Below are positions 11,567 to 20,982 of a stretch of 55,874 bases of DNA, piece after piece. Numbering within the stretch: the first letter of the stretch is position 1; each line of letters begins with the position of its first letter. The notes beneath the pieces are model-generated. The model was not told the origin of the DNA. It searched no databases and worked only from the letters and a program-made list of their open reading frames with translations. The position numbers and the translations under genes are program-made. This DNA comes from an uncultured Pelagibacteraceae bacterium. GTDB taxonomy: Bacteria; Pseudomonadota; Alphaproteobacteria; Pelagibacterales; Pelagibacteraceae. The DNA is taken from NCBI GenBank assembly GCA_902590295.1, contig CACIWH010000002.1, positions 10,001 through 65,874 on the forward strand. Reading direction: 5' to 3'.

Positions 11567-14008
11567 ATGCTAAATCCCCTTAATTTTATTAGAAAAATTT
11601 TTAAAAGTAGCAATCAAATTGAAATTGATAAAATTCAATATCTTCTAAAGAAAATAAATGATTTTGAAGATGAAATTTCTAAGTTAGAGGATAAAGATTT
11701 CCCGAAAAGAACACTTAATTTAAAATCAAAATTAATAGAAGGATCGATTAATGATGAAATAATATGTGAAGCATTTGCGCTAGTTAGAGAGGCTTCAAAG
11801 AGAAAAAGAGGTGAAAGACATTTTGATGTTCAAATACTCGGTGGACTAATATTGCATCAAGGCAAAATTGCAGAAATGAAAACTGGTGAAGGAAAAACTA
11901 TTACAATTGCATTAGCGGCGTATTTAAATTCACTTCATGGAAAGGGCGTTCATATTGTAACAGTCAACGATTATCTCGCTAAAAGAGACTGTGAGAACAT
12001 GTCAAAAATTTATAACTACTTAGGAGTAAGTTGCGGATATATAAACAATAATCAAAGTGATAACGAGAGAATAGATAATTACAAATGTGATATAACTTAC
12101 GCTACTAATAGTGAACTTGGTTTTGATTATCTAAAAGATAATATGAAGCTTGACTTAAACCAAATAACTCAACGAAGTAATTATTACGCTATTGTCGATG
12201 AAATTGACTCCTGTTTAATAGATGAGGCAAGAACACCTTTAATAATTTCTGGGCAGGCCGATGATATGAGCAAACAATACAAGTCTATAAATAGTTTTAT
12301 AAAAAAATTAACTTCCTCTGATTTTGAAATAGACGAAAAAGATAGAACTATAATACTCACAAACAATGGTATTGATAATGTAGAAAGTATTTTAAACAAC
12401 ATAGGAATACTTAAGAATAATAATTTTTATGATCCAGCAAATCTTCATATAGTCCATCATGTGAATCAAGCATTGAAGGCAAACTTTATTTTTAAAAAAG
12501 ATAAAGATTATGTTGTTTTAGACAATAAAATTAAAATTATAGACGAGATTTCTGGAAGGATATTAGAGGGTAGAAGATACGCTGACGGACTGCACCAAGC
12601 TATAGAAGCAAAAGAAAATGTAAAAATAGAAATAGAAAATCAAACTCTTGCATCAATAACTTATCAAAACTATTTTAAATTGTATGAGAAACTTGCTGGT
12701 TGTACCGGAACAGCTTTGACAGAAAGTCAAGAATTTTTTGAAATATATGGTTTAAAAGTTGTATCAATACCAACAAATAAAAAAATGATAAGAAACGATT
12801 ATAACGATAAAATATTTAGGACAGAGAATGAAAAAAAATCAGCTATTATTGAATTAATATTAGAATGTAATCGAAAGGGACAGCCAGTATTAGTATTCAC
12901 ATCAAGCGTTGATAAATCTGAGATTTATTCTGAACTTTTGAGACAAAAAAAAATTGAACATACTGTTTTAAATGCAAAAAATCATGAAAAAGAAGCTGAG
13001 ATAATTGCAAATGCTGGAAAGTTATATTCAGTAATAATTACTACAAGCATATCTGGAAGAGGTGTAGATATTCAATTAGGTGGGAAAAGGTTAGGTCCAA
13101 ATGAAAATAATTTAATTACTGAAGAAAAAGAAAAAGTTAAATCTCTTGGGGGTTTATATGTTATTGGGACTGAGAGAATGGAGTCTAGAAGGGTTGATAA
13201 CCAGGCAAGAGGAAGATCTGGAAGACAAGGAGATGAGGGCAATTCAATTTTTTTTGTTAGTTTAGAAGATGATTTAATGAGAATTTTTGGCTCTGAGTCT
13301 ATTAATAATATGTTAGAAAAGCTCGGCCTAAAAGATGGCGAAAGTATTGAACATCCATGGATCAATAAAGCTTTGGAAAGAGCTCAGCAAAAAGTCGAAG
13401 CTAGAAATTTTGATATTAGAAAATCACTGTTAAAATTTGATAATGTTCTTAACGACCAAAGGCAAGTAATCTTCACGCAAAGAAGAGAAGTTTTGCGCAC
13501 TAATGAAATTACGCAATTTATAGATAAATTACTGAATGACGAAATTGATCAAGTTTTGAGTGAAAAAAATAAATCAATTAATTTAGAGCGAAATAAAATT
13601 TTAAAAAGTAAATTTGAAATTTTGCTTCAAAGCTCAGATGATAATCATTTAAATAAAACTCTGTCATCAAATCAAAGTGTTATAAGTAACACAATTAAAG
13701 AAAAGTTTTTTGAAAAGAGAAATCAGAGAATTGTCAAATTATCCGAACTTGGAAATAGAGATCTTGAGAGAAAAATATTTTTACAAATAATAGATTTAAA
13801 CTGGAAGAACCACATTCAATATTTAGAACAACTAAGACAAGTGATTGGTTTAAGGTCTTATGGACAAAGAGATCCTTTAGTAGAATACAAAAAAGAGTCA
13901 TTTGAATTATTTGAAAATTTATTACAAAAAATTCGTCAAGATACTTTATCCATACTATTGAATATTAAGTTTCAGAGTGGAAATGATAATAATAGGAAAA
14001 AGAGGTAA
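11567..14008 (+). CDS. secA: Protein translocase ATPase SecA, without the C-terminal zinc tail
   Basis: SecA is the motor that drives preproteins through SecYEG. The 813-residue protein has Walker A MKTGEGKT (104-111), the Walker B/DEAD-like DEID (211-214), the preprotein cross-linking domain and the second nucleotide-binding fold with TSISGRGVDIQLGG and RGRSGRQGD. The helical scaffold and wing follow. It stops at residue 813 in NNRKKR, lacking the Cys-rich zinc-binding tail that many proteobacterial SecA proteins use to bind SecB and lipid. The gene is divergent from argJ with 68 bases between. Confidence 0.97.
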   Translation: MLNPLNFIRKIFKSSNQIEIDKIQYLLKKINDFEDEISKLEDKDFPKRTLNLKSKLIEGSINDEIICEAFALVREASKRKRGERHFDVQILGGLILHQGKIAEMKTGEGKTITIALAAYLNSLHGKGVHIVTVNDYLAKRDCENMSKIYNYLGVSCGYINNNQSDNERIDNYKCDITYATNSELGFDYLKDNMKLDLNQITQRSNYYAIVDEIDSCLIDEARTPLIISGQADDMSKQYKSINSFIKKLTSSDFEIDEKDRTIILTNNGIDNVESILNNIGILKNNNFYDPANLHIVHHVNQALKANFIFKKDKDYVVLDNKIKIIDEISGRILEGRRYADGLHQAIEAKENVKIEIENQTLASITYQNYFKLYEKLAGCTGTALTESQEFFEIYGLKVVSIPTNKKMIRNDYNDKIFRTENEKKSAIIELILECNRKGQPVLVFTSSVDKSEIYSELLRQKKIEHTVLNAKNHEKEAEIIANAGKLYSVIITTSISGRGVDIQLGGKRLGPNENNLITEEKEKVKSLGGLYVIGTERMESRRVDNQARGRSGRQGDEGNSIFFVSLEDDLMRIFGSESINNMLEKLGLKDGESIEHPWINKALERAQQKVEARNFDIRKSLLKFDNVLNDQRQVIFTQRREVLRTNEITQFIDKLLNDEIDQVLSEKNKSINLERNKILKSKFEILLQSSDDNHLNKTLSSNQSVISNTIKEKFFEKRNQRIVKLSELGNRDLERKIFLQIIDLNWKNHIQYLEQLRQVIGLRSYGQRDPLVEYKKESFELFENLLQKIRQDTLSILLNIKFQSGNDNNRKKR

Positions 14009-14037
14009 TGTGAAAATAATTAAAAGAACTTAAACTC

Positions 14038-15150
14038 TTACTTGTTAAAAAATATTAAAGATATAATAGATATAATAAAAATAAATATAAAAAAATAAGT
14101 TTTTTTATTAACCAATTTATTTTTCAAATCGAAAAAATTATCAACCCTACCACTAAATAATTTATCAGATGATAAAAGATCATTTGAAACATCTTTATCT
14201 CTACCAATACTTAAAAACTTATTTTTTCTATGTTCAATAATGTCTCGTCTAGACATCGTTGTAAACTCCTCTAAATTTTTTTTTAATGATTTTTTTAATT
14301 TAAGTAATGTCAAATCTTTGTCTCTATGTGCTCCCCCACTTGGCTCTAAAATTATTTCGTCAATAATTTTCAATTTGAGTAAATCTTTTGATGTAAGTTT
14401 CATAGCAGTGGCAGCTTCTAAAGTTTTCTTAGGATCTCTCCATAATATAGATGCACATCCCTCTGGTGAAATTACTGAGTAAATAGCATTTTCAAACATT
14501 AATATTCTATTAGACGATGCTAAAGCTATCGCTCCTCCAGATCCGCCTTCGCCAATAATTATTGATATAGTTGGAACACCTAAAGATAAAGAGCACTCTA
14601 TTGATTTTGCAATAGCTTCTGCTTGACCTCTCTCTTCAGCGCCAACTCCTGGGTAAGCACCAGGTGTATCGATGAATATTATAACTGGCAGTCCAAATTT
14701 GTCTGCAATTTTCATTAGCCGAATTGACTTACGATATCCTTCTGGCTTCATCATTCCAAAATTTCTTTCAATTCTTGAATTAAGATCATCTCCTTTTTCT
14801 TGTCCAATAACCATAACCGATTGACTCTCAAAGTGCGCTAAACCGGCTATTGAAGATTTGTCTTCACCAAACAATCTATCCCCAGAAAGAGGGAAAAAAT
14901 TTTCAAAAAGATTATCAATAAAATATTTCGACTTTGGTCTGTCTTCATGTCTTGCAACTAAAGTTGTTTGCCAAGGATCAAGTCTTGAATAAATATCTTT
15001 TAATTTTTTATCTAGTTCTGATTGTAGAGTGTTGATTTTACCAGTATCAACAGTAGATATGCCCTCTTTATTGTTGTATGGGTCCTTCAGTTTCTCTATC
15101 TCTATTTCAATATTTTTAATTTCATTTTCAAAATTTAAATAGTTTTTCAT
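14038..15150 (-). CDS. accA: Acetyl-CoA carboxylase carboxyltransferase subunit alpha with hydrophobic C-terminal tail
   Basis: AccA and AccD form the carboxyltransferase that moves CO2 from biotin to acetyl-CoA, giving malonyl-CoA. The first 320 residues match AccA throughout, with an N-terminal helical region and a crotonase-like core containing DTPGAYPGVGAEERGQAEAI and IGEGGSGGAIAL. The protein is 370 residues against about 318 in most bacteria. The extra C-terminus ends in a 17-residue hydrophobic stretch (352-368, rich in Phe and Ile) flanked by KK and NK, which looks like a tail anchor. The partner accD lies at 36820-37752. It converges with secA, 29 bases apart. Confidence 0.95.
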   Translation of the reverse strand: MKNYLNFENEIKNIEIEIEKLKDPYNNKEGISTVDTGKINTLQSELDKKLKDIYSRLDPWQTTLVARHEDRPKSKYFIDNLFENFFPLSGDRLFGEDKSSIAGLAHFESQSVMVIGQEKGDDLNSRIERNFGMMKPEGYRKSIRLMKIADKFGLPVIIFIDTPGAYPGVGAEERGQAEAIAKSIECSLSLGVPTISIIIGEGGSGGAIALASSNRILMFENAIYSVISPEGCASILWRDPKKTLEAATAMKLTSKDLLKLKIIDEIILEPSGGAHRDKDLTLLKLKKSLKKNLEEFTTMSRRDIIEHRKNKFLSIGRDKDVSNDLLSSDKLFSGRVDNFFDLKNKLVNKKTYFFIFIFIISIISLIFFNK

Positions 15151-15256
15151 ATATATTAATATTCATTATATTTTAAAAAAGGCAACAAATTGATTGCGTT
15201 AATATTAACAGAAATAATCCTTGTAAATGTAGAAATAAATAAAATATTATAGTTGA

Positions 15257-17413
15257 ATGAACAATATCAAAAATGAATATCAATCAGTTGGTAAATTATT
15301 TGTAAGTAAAATTTTATATAGTTTTGTTAATAAAGAGCTTTTAAAAAATACTAAAATTAAACCAATTCAATTTTGGTCAGGTTTTGAAAAATCACTATAT
15401 CAATTGAGAGAAAAAAATGAACGTTTGCTGCAAAATAGAAAAGATCTTCAAAATTCCATAGATGAGTGGCATTTAAAAAACAAAGAATTTAAATTCAATA
15501 TAAACAAATATAAAAAATTTCTTTTAGAAATCGGTTACTTGAAGAAAAAAATCTCAAACTTTAAAATTCAAACCAAAAATGTTGATGATGAAATTGCCAA
15601 AATACCAGGGCCTCAGTTAGTTGTGCCTATATCAAATGCTAGATATGCTTTAAATGCAGCTAACGCCAGATGGGGAAGTCTTTATGATGCACTTTATGGT
15701 ACTGATGCTATAGGTTCAGAAAAGCTTGATAATAGATATAATCCTGTAAGAGGTGGGAAGGTAATTAGATATTGCAGAGATTTTCTAGATGAAACTTTTC
15801 CGTTGAAAAATGGTTCCTGGAAAAAAATTAATTCATTAAAAATACTAGGACATAAGCTTTTGCTTAAAATAGATAACAAAAGTTTTAAACTAAAAAATCC
15901 TAAACAATATAAAGGATACAGATCAGATAAAAAAAAATTAAAAGGAGTTTTATTAGTTAATAATAATCTACATGTTGAATTAATAATAAACCCTTATGCT
16001 TTTAGTGCTAATAATGATCCCATAGGTCTTAGTGATTTAGTTATTGAGTCAGCTGTCTCTACTATAATAGATCATGAGGATAGTGTGGCAGCGGTCGATG
16101 CTGAAGATAAGGTCTTGGGATATAGAAATTGGTTAGGATTAATGAAAGGAGACCTAAAAGTAAAATTTGATAAATTAGGAAAAAAATATGAGAGATTTTT
16201 AAATTCAGATAGAAATTATATTTCTTCTAATGGAAAAGGTATTAAATTGCATGGTAGAGCTTTGCTACTTAATAGAAATGTTGGACATTTAATGAAAACA
16301 CCAGCAGTTCTTTTTTCAGATAAAGCGCAAATACCAGAAGGTATTTTAGATGCATTTATAACTTCAGCAGCTTGTCTTTATGATTTAAATAAAAAAAAAA
16401 ATTCTAGAAAAGGATCAATTTATATAGTTAAACCAAAAATGCACGGACCAGATGAGGTAGCTTTTGCTGATGAAATATTTTCTAAAGTCGAAGAAGTGTT
16501 AAAAATAAAAAAAGATACAATAAAAATAGGAATAATGGATGAGGAACGAAGAACTAGTGCAAATCTAAAACAATGCATAAAAAAAGTTAAAAAAAGAGTA
16601 GTATTTATTAACACAGGATTCCTAGATAGAACAGGTGATGAAATGCACACATCAATGGAGGCAGGTCCGATGATGAAAAAAGGAGATATGAAAAATTCTG
16701 ATTGGATAAAAGCATACGAAAATAATAATGTGAAAATTGGACTGGAGTGCGGTTTTTCAGGAAAAGCTCAAATTGGAAAAGGAATGTGGGCTGCCCCGGA
16801 TAAAATGCAAGACATGTTAATTAATAAAATCGGACATCCAAAATCTGGGGCTAACTGTGCATGGACACCTTCACCAACTGCAGCAACACTTCATGCAATG
16901 CATTATCACAAAATAAATGTTTTTAATGTTCACAAAAAAATTAAAAAAAGACTAAAGTTTGACTTAAATAAATTATTGTCAATCCCTATTATAAAAAAAC
17001 CAAATTGGAATATAGATGATATAAGAAATGAGTTAGAAAATAATTGTCAAGGAATCTTGGGTTATGTAGTAAGATGGATTAATAGTGGTGTAGGTTGTTC
17101 AAAAGTTCCAGATATTAATAACGTTGGATTAATGGAAGACAGAGCAACTTTAAGAATATCATCTCAACATATTGCTAATTGGCTTCACCACAACATTTGT
17201 ACAACTTTTCAAGTTTTGGAAACTTTAAAAAAAATGGCAAAAATAGTCGATGATCAAAATAAAAATGATCCAAAATATGAAAAGATGTCAACAAATTTTG
17301 ATAATTCAATTGCCTTCAAAACAGCCTGTGATTTAATATTTAAAGGAAAAGATCAACCTTCTGGTTATACAGAGCCATTATTACACGCTAATCGATACTT
17401 AAAAAAAAATTAA
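15257..17413 (+). CDS. glcB: Malate synthase G
   Basis: Malate synthase G condenses glyoxylate with acetyl-CoA to malate, so it handles glyoxylate from glycolate oxidation or the glyoxylate shunt. The 718-residue protein has the size of isoform G. It carries the GFLDRTGDEMHTSMEAGP block (the R-to-E catalytic region), the CAWTPSPTAATLHAMHYH block and the C-terminal MEDRATLRISSQHIANWLHH block. Isocitrate lyase is not in this window. SAR11 malate synthase genes have been reported to carry a glycine riboswitch, but the 106 bases upstream here show no such element. The 3' end overlaps the convergent recR by 4 bases. Confidence 0.97.
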   Translation: MNNIKNEYQSVGKLFVSKILYSFVNKELLKNTKIKPIQFWSGFEKSLYQLREKNERLLQNRKDLQNSIDEWHLKNKEFKFNINKYKKFLLEIGYLKKKISNFKIQTKNVDDEIAKIPGPQLVVPISNARYALNAANARWGSLYDALYGTDAIGSEKLDNRYNPVRGGKVIRYCRDFLDETFPLKNGSWKKINSLKILGHKLLLKIDNKSFKLKNPKQYKGYRSDKKKLKGVLLVNNNLHVELIINPYAFSANNDPIGLSDLVIESAVSTIIDHEDSVAAVDAEDKVLGYRNWLGLMKGDLKVKFDKLGKKYERFLNSDRNYISSNGKGIKLHGRALLLNRNVGHLMKTPAVLFSDKAQIPEGILDAFITSAACLYDLNKKKNSRKGSIYIVKPKMHGPDEVAFADEIFSKVEEVLKIKKDTIKIGIMDEERRTSANLKQCIKKVKKRVVFINTGFLDRTGDEMHTSMEAGPMMKKGDMKNSDWIKAYENNNVKIGLECGFSGKAQIGKGMWAAPDKMQDMLINKIGHPKSGANCAWTPSPTAATLHAMHYHKINVFNVHKKIKKRLKFDLNKLLSIPIIKKPNWNIDDIRNELENNCQGILGYVVRWINSGVGCSKVPDINNVGLMEDRATLRISSQHIANWLHHNICTTFQVLETLKKMAKIVDDQNKNDPKYEKMSTNFDNSIAFKTACDLIFKGKDQPSGYTEPLLHANRYLKKN

Positions 17414-18015
17414 ATTTGTGTTCTATTTTTAAAAGCAGAAAATAATGTGCCATCATCTAAACTTTCAATTTCCCCACCTACTGGAAGTCCTTGAGCTAAT
17501 TTAGAAATTTTTACCTTAGTGTTTTTGAGAGTTTCCTCAATATAAAAAGCTGTGGTTTGTCCCTCAACTGTAGCGCTTGTCGCCACAATAACTTCCTCTA
17601 TTTTTTGATTTTTTACTCTTTCCTTAAGTGAGTCTATAAGCACTCTTTGACTTTTATCGATTGTTCCAGAAATGGTCCCTCCTAAAATATGGAAATATCC
17701 ACTAAAAATATTTGTGCTTTCTATACTCCATTGATCTGCAATATTTTCGACCACACATATTTTAGAAAATTTTTTTTGTAAATTACTACAATTTTCATAT
17801 CCTCTACATTCTTCTTTTAGAGATTTTAGCGTGCCACAATAATTACACCTTGAAATATTTTTATATACATTTGCTAAAGCATTAATTGTAGGTTTCATAA
17901 TCTCATCTTTATTATTTATCAGTTTTAGAATTATTCTTTTTGCAGACTTAGGTCCTAATCCTGGAAATTTTGATACTACCTTAATTAGTTCTTCAATTTC
18001 TTTTAATTCCATCAT
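17410..18015 (-). CDS. recR: Recombination mediator RecR
   Basis: RecR works with RecF/RecO to load RecA at gaps. The 201-residue protein has an N-terminal helix-hairpin-helix region (KFPGLGPKSAKRI at about 14-26), a zinc finger with the cysteines of CNYCGT and CRGYENC (about 57-77), and a Toprim domain ending in the Walker-like LAQGLPVGGEIESLDDGT. It is the last gene of the dnaX-ybaB-recR cluster, a classical bacterial order. The start may be this Met or the next one. Confidence 0.95.
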   Translation of the reverse strand: MMELKEIEELIKVVSKFPGLGPKSAKRIILKLINNKDEIMKPTINALANVYKNISRCNYCGTLKSLKEECRGYENCSNLQKKFSKICVVENIADQWSIESTNIFSGYFHILGGTISGTIDKSQRVLIDSLKERVKNQKIEEVIVATSATVEGQTTAFYIEETLKNTKVKISKLAQGLPVGGEIESLDDGTLFSAFKNRTQI

Positions 18016-18018
18016 AAT

Positions 18019-18336
18019 TTATAAAGGCCATTTAAAGCCTGGTATTCCAAACCCACCAGTAACTTTAGAAAGTTCATCTGAGGTTTTTGATTTTAAATTA
18101 TTTTTTGCATTATTGTGAGCTGCGATTATTAAATCCTCTAACAAAGATTTGTTCTCTTTTAAAATATTATCTGAGATATGCAAACTCTCAATTTCACCAT
18201 CTCCGTTTAAAACTATTTTTACATCACCCCCACCAGAGGAGCCCTCTGCTTTAATATTTTTTATTTTTTCTTGGCTCTCCTTAACTTTTAACTCTATCTC
18301 TTTTGCTTTTTCTAAAATTTTATTAAAATCAGTCAT
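18019..18336 (-). CDS. ybaB: YbaB/EbfC family nucleoid-associated protein
   Basis: A 105-residue DNA-binding protein of the YbaB/EbfC family, which forms tweezer-shaped dimers that bend DNA. The signature runs from KAEGSSGGGDVKIVLNGDGE through the helical end NLKSKTSDELSKVTGG and finishes in GFGIPGFKWPL. It overlaps the dnaX stop by 8 bases and is followed by recR after 3 bases, as in many bacteria. Confidence 0.93.
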   Translation of the reverse strand: MTDFNKILEKAKEIELKVKESQEKIKNIKAEGSSGGGDVKIVLNGDGEIESLHISDNILKENKSLLEDLIIAAHNNAKNNLKSKTSDELSKVTGGFGIPGFKWPL

Positions 18337-20008
18337 TATTTTCGTTATCTAAGTTTTTAATATTTATTATTTCTAGATCAGGAAATAAATTAATTGCTTT
18401 TTTGTAACTTTCGGAATTTTTTAAGTTTTCTATGCTATGATTTTTATTTTGAGTTTTAATTTCTTTTATTGATTTTAATCCTTTTTTTTTTGATAACGTT
18501 ATAATCCATCGTTCACCTGTCCAATCTAATAATTTAGATGTCAAGTTTTTTATAAATTTTTGGTCAAGTTTCTCATTAAAAGAAATTTCAATATTATTTT
18601 TTTTAAAGCTAATTAAATTTACATTATTTTCTAGCTCATATTTTAGACCAACTTCTTTTTTTGATACACAAATTGAAATTAGTTCAGAAAAAGATTCTAT
18701 TTTAGTTGTATTGGAAGGTTTTTTCTCCTTTGGCGAAATCTCTTGTTGTTCTTGTGTTGAAAATTTAATTTGGTTAATTGTAAGATTTTCATTTTTATCT
18801 TTGTTAGACTTGTTTTGATAGTCTTTATCTATTAATTGACTTTTTTGGTTATTATTTTCGTCATTTAAAATCTTAATAGATGAAATTTCTTTGAGGTTTT
18901 CTTTATTTAAGTGCATCAATCTGATTAAAAACATTTCTACTGCCAGGTGTTGATTTGAAACTAAGTTGATTTCTCCTAATATATTTACAGAAAATTCCCA
19001 AAACAATAATATTGTTTTATTTTCAACTTTATTTGCTAAGTCTTTAATTTTTTTTATATCAGAATCTGTAAAATCTAAAGACGAGCTAAGATTGTTTATA
19101 TTTTTATAATTTTTTATACAATAAAGTATTTCAAGAAAATTATTTATAAATAGTTTTGGCTCTATTCCTTGGTTGTAAATATTTTTATATAATTCTAAAA
19201 CTTTTTCCTCATTTCCTTTTAATAGTTCATAAGTGATATCTAAAAGATAACTTTTATCAAAATAACCGAATATTTCTTGAGCTGATTTTAAATCTAGTTT
19301 ACCTCCATTTTCATCTGTACTGAGCAATATTCTGTCAAGTAAAGATAAAGAATCTCTCACTGATCCCTCAGATATTCTGACAATAAGTTTTAATATTTCC
19401 TCATTTAAAATTTTTTTTTCTGTTGAAACTACTTTTTTTAAAAAGTTTAGTAACTCATCAAAGCCTATTCTTGTTAAATCAAACCTTTGACATCTGGAAA
19501 GTACTGTGATCGGAATTTTACTAACCTCAGTAGTTGCAAAAATAAATTTTAAATATTCAGGTGGCTCTTCTAAAGTTTTAAGCAATGCATTAAATGCTTG
19601 CTTGCTCAACATATGTACTTCGTCAATTATAAATATTTTATATTTTGATGATGTTGGTCCATATCTTGAAAACTCAATAAGATCTCTGACATCATCTACT
19701 CCTGTTTTGCTGGCTGCATCCATTTCAAGAACATCAATATGTCTAGACTCTGAAATTTGATCACAATTATCGCACATATTATTCAAACAATTATTTTTTT
19801 TTGGATCTAAACAATTAAGAGATTTTGCTAAAATTCTTGCAATTGTAGTTTTTCCAACACCTCTAATACCCGTAAACAAAAATGCGTTAGGAATCTTGTT
19901 TAATGAAATTGATTTTTTTATTGCTTCTACAATAATGTTTTGACCAACTAGCTCATCAAAAACTTGAGGTCTATATTTTAAAGCTAATACTTTTTTATTT
20001 GTGCTCAT
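18329..20008 (-). CDS. dnaX: DNA polymerase III subunits gamma and tau
   Basis: DnaX is the clamp-loader ATPase and the tau organiser of the replisome. I place the start at ATG 20006-20008 (MSTNKKVLALKYRP), giving 559 residues. An upstream in-frame ATG at 20026 would lie inside the SRP RNA gene and add six residues not seen in the family. Visible elements are Walker A GIRGVGKTT (47-55), zinc cysteines C66, C74, C79 and C82, Walker B with IIDEVHML, and a sensor-type SRCQRFDL. The C-terminal tau part is poorly conserved. There is an A-tract near the C-terminus but no convincing programmed frameshift site for gamma. Confidence 0.95.
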   Translation of the reverse strand: MSTNKKVLALKYRPQVFDELVGQNIIVEAIKKSISLNKIPNAFLFTGIRGVGKTTIARILAKSLNCLDPKKNNCLNNMCDNCDQISESRHIDVLEMDAASKTGVDDVRDLIEFSRYGPTSSKYKIFIIDEVHMLSKQAFNALLKTLEEPPEYLKFIFATTEVSKIPITVLSRCQRFDLTRIGFDELLNFLKKVVSTEKKILNEEILKLIVRISEGSVRDSLSLLDRILLSTDENGGKLDLKSAQEIFGYFDKSYLLDITYELLKGNEEKVLELYKNIYNQGIEPKLFINNFLEILYCIKNYKNINNLSSSLDFTDSDIKKIKDLANKVENKTILLFWEFSVNILGEINLVSNQHLAVEMFLIRLMHLNKENLKEISSIKILNDENNNQKSQLIDKDYQNKSNKDKNENLTINQIKFSTQEQQEISPKEKKPSNTTKIESFSELISICVSKKEVGLKYELENNVNLISFKKNNIEISFNEKLDQKFIKNLTSKLLDWTGERWIITLSKKKGLKSIKEIKTQNKNHSIENLKNSESYKKAINLFPDLEIINIKNLDNENND

Positions 20009-20014
20009 TTTAAA

Positions 20015-20100
20015 GGGACCAACCAACCTGGAAAATACTCATTACCCTTGCTCTTTTTCAAGCCTGGGGGAGTTTATGGTAATACCACCTGATTGGCCCC
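20015..20100 (-). ncRNA. ffs: Signal recognition particle RNA (small 4.5S type)
   Basis: An 86-base minus-strand RNA whose ends pair (GGGGCCAATCAGG at the 5' end with CCAGGTTGGTTGGTCCC at the 3' end). The apical part CCCCCAGGCTTG followed by AAAAAGAGCAAGGGTAA is the conserved SRP domain IV: an AGG / AGCAAGG internal loop below a CUU-GAAA-AAG hairpin. The loop is GAAA, a GNRA tetraloop like the more common GGAA. There is no Alu domain, as in other Gram-negative bacteria. The RNA binds Ffh for co-translational targeting. Its 3' end lies 6 bases before the dnaX ATG. Confidence 0.9.
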
Positions 20101-20148
20101 ATTTTATTATAACAGTTATATTTTCTAGTCTACAATAAAAGTTTTAAA

Positions 20149-20982
20149 TTATTTGATATTTCTATACTCGCTTGCTTCGTAAACACCGAGTATATCTAAA
20201 TTGACGGTGTGGAAACCTAATTCTTCTAGAGATTTTTGAATTTTTGGATCTTCGATATGTCCATACATATCACAAATAAATAAATATTGTTCAAAACTAT
20301 TTTGGTCTGAAAAACTCTCTAACTTACTTAAATTAACATTGTTGGTTGCAAAACCGCCTAGACATTTGTATAGGGCAGCAGGTTTATTTTTAACCTTAAA
20401 TATACAACTTGTAATATAGTTTTTATTTTTAAATTCCGGATGAGATTTTTTCTTACCCATTATTAAAAATCTTGTCACATTACTTCGAGTATCCTCAATA
20501 TTTTTTTTCACAATTTTTAGATCATAAATTTTTGCCGCAAGCTCAGATGCAATGGCAGCTTCACTTTTTATCTTTTTTTCACTTATATACTTTGCGCTAC
20601 CAGCAGTATCAGCTGCAATTATAGGTTCAAATTTGTTAGAATTAATTAATTTTTGACATTGCGAAATAGCTTGAGAATGTGACCTTACTGACTTAACATT
20701 TGTAAGTTCATTATCTTTTAAAATCATTAAATTGTGTTTTATTTCCTGAAAATGTTCTGCGTAAATTTGTAGTTTGTATTTATTAATCAAATATTGAATA
20801 TCGGCAACTCTTCCAGCTATAGAATTTTCTACTGGTATTATTGTCTTATGTTCTTCATTTTCAATACAATGCTTAAAACAATCTTCAAAAGTATTATAAG
20901 GTATGAACTTACATTCTGGATAAATTTTCTTTGCAGCTAAATGAGAATAAGCACCGGGAGATCCTTGATAAACAATTTTCAT
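20149..20982 (-). CDS. pheA: Prephenate dehydratase
   Basis: This 277-residue monofunctional prephenate dehydratase converts prephenate to phenylpyruvate for phenylalanine synthesis. The catalytic domain (about 1-180) begins VYQGSPGAYSHLAA and contains the TRF-type motif DTRSNVTRFLIM. The ACT domain follows (about 190-270). The effector-binding ESRP motif of many homologues reads ESFS here, as expected for the alphaproteobacterial branch, which has other residues there. It overlaps the end of kdsB by 4 bases. Confidence 0.94.
   Translation of the reverse strand: MKIVYQGSPGAYSHLAAKKIYPECKFIPYNTFEDCFKHCIENEEHKTIIPVENSIAGRVADIQYLINKYKLQIYAEHFQEIKHNLMILKDNELTNVKSVRSHSQAISQCQKLINSNKFEPIIAADTAGSAKYISEKKIKSEAAIASELAAKIYDLKIVKKNIEDTRSNVTRFLIMGKKKSHPEFKNKNYITSCIFKVKNKPAALYKCLGGFATNNVNLSKLESFSDQNSFEQYLFICDMYGHIEDPKIQKSLEELGFHTVNLDILGVYEASEYRNIK

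Noticed and set aside
18329..20008. Programmed frameshift in dnaX for a gamma product
   Set aside because: The only long A-tract is near the C-terminus, with no suitable slippery heptamer plus hairpin after the ATPase domain.
20009..20026. An upstream ATG of dnaX adding six residues
   Set aside because: It lies within the SRP RNA 3' end, and the added residues do not match the family; the ATG at 20008 fits.
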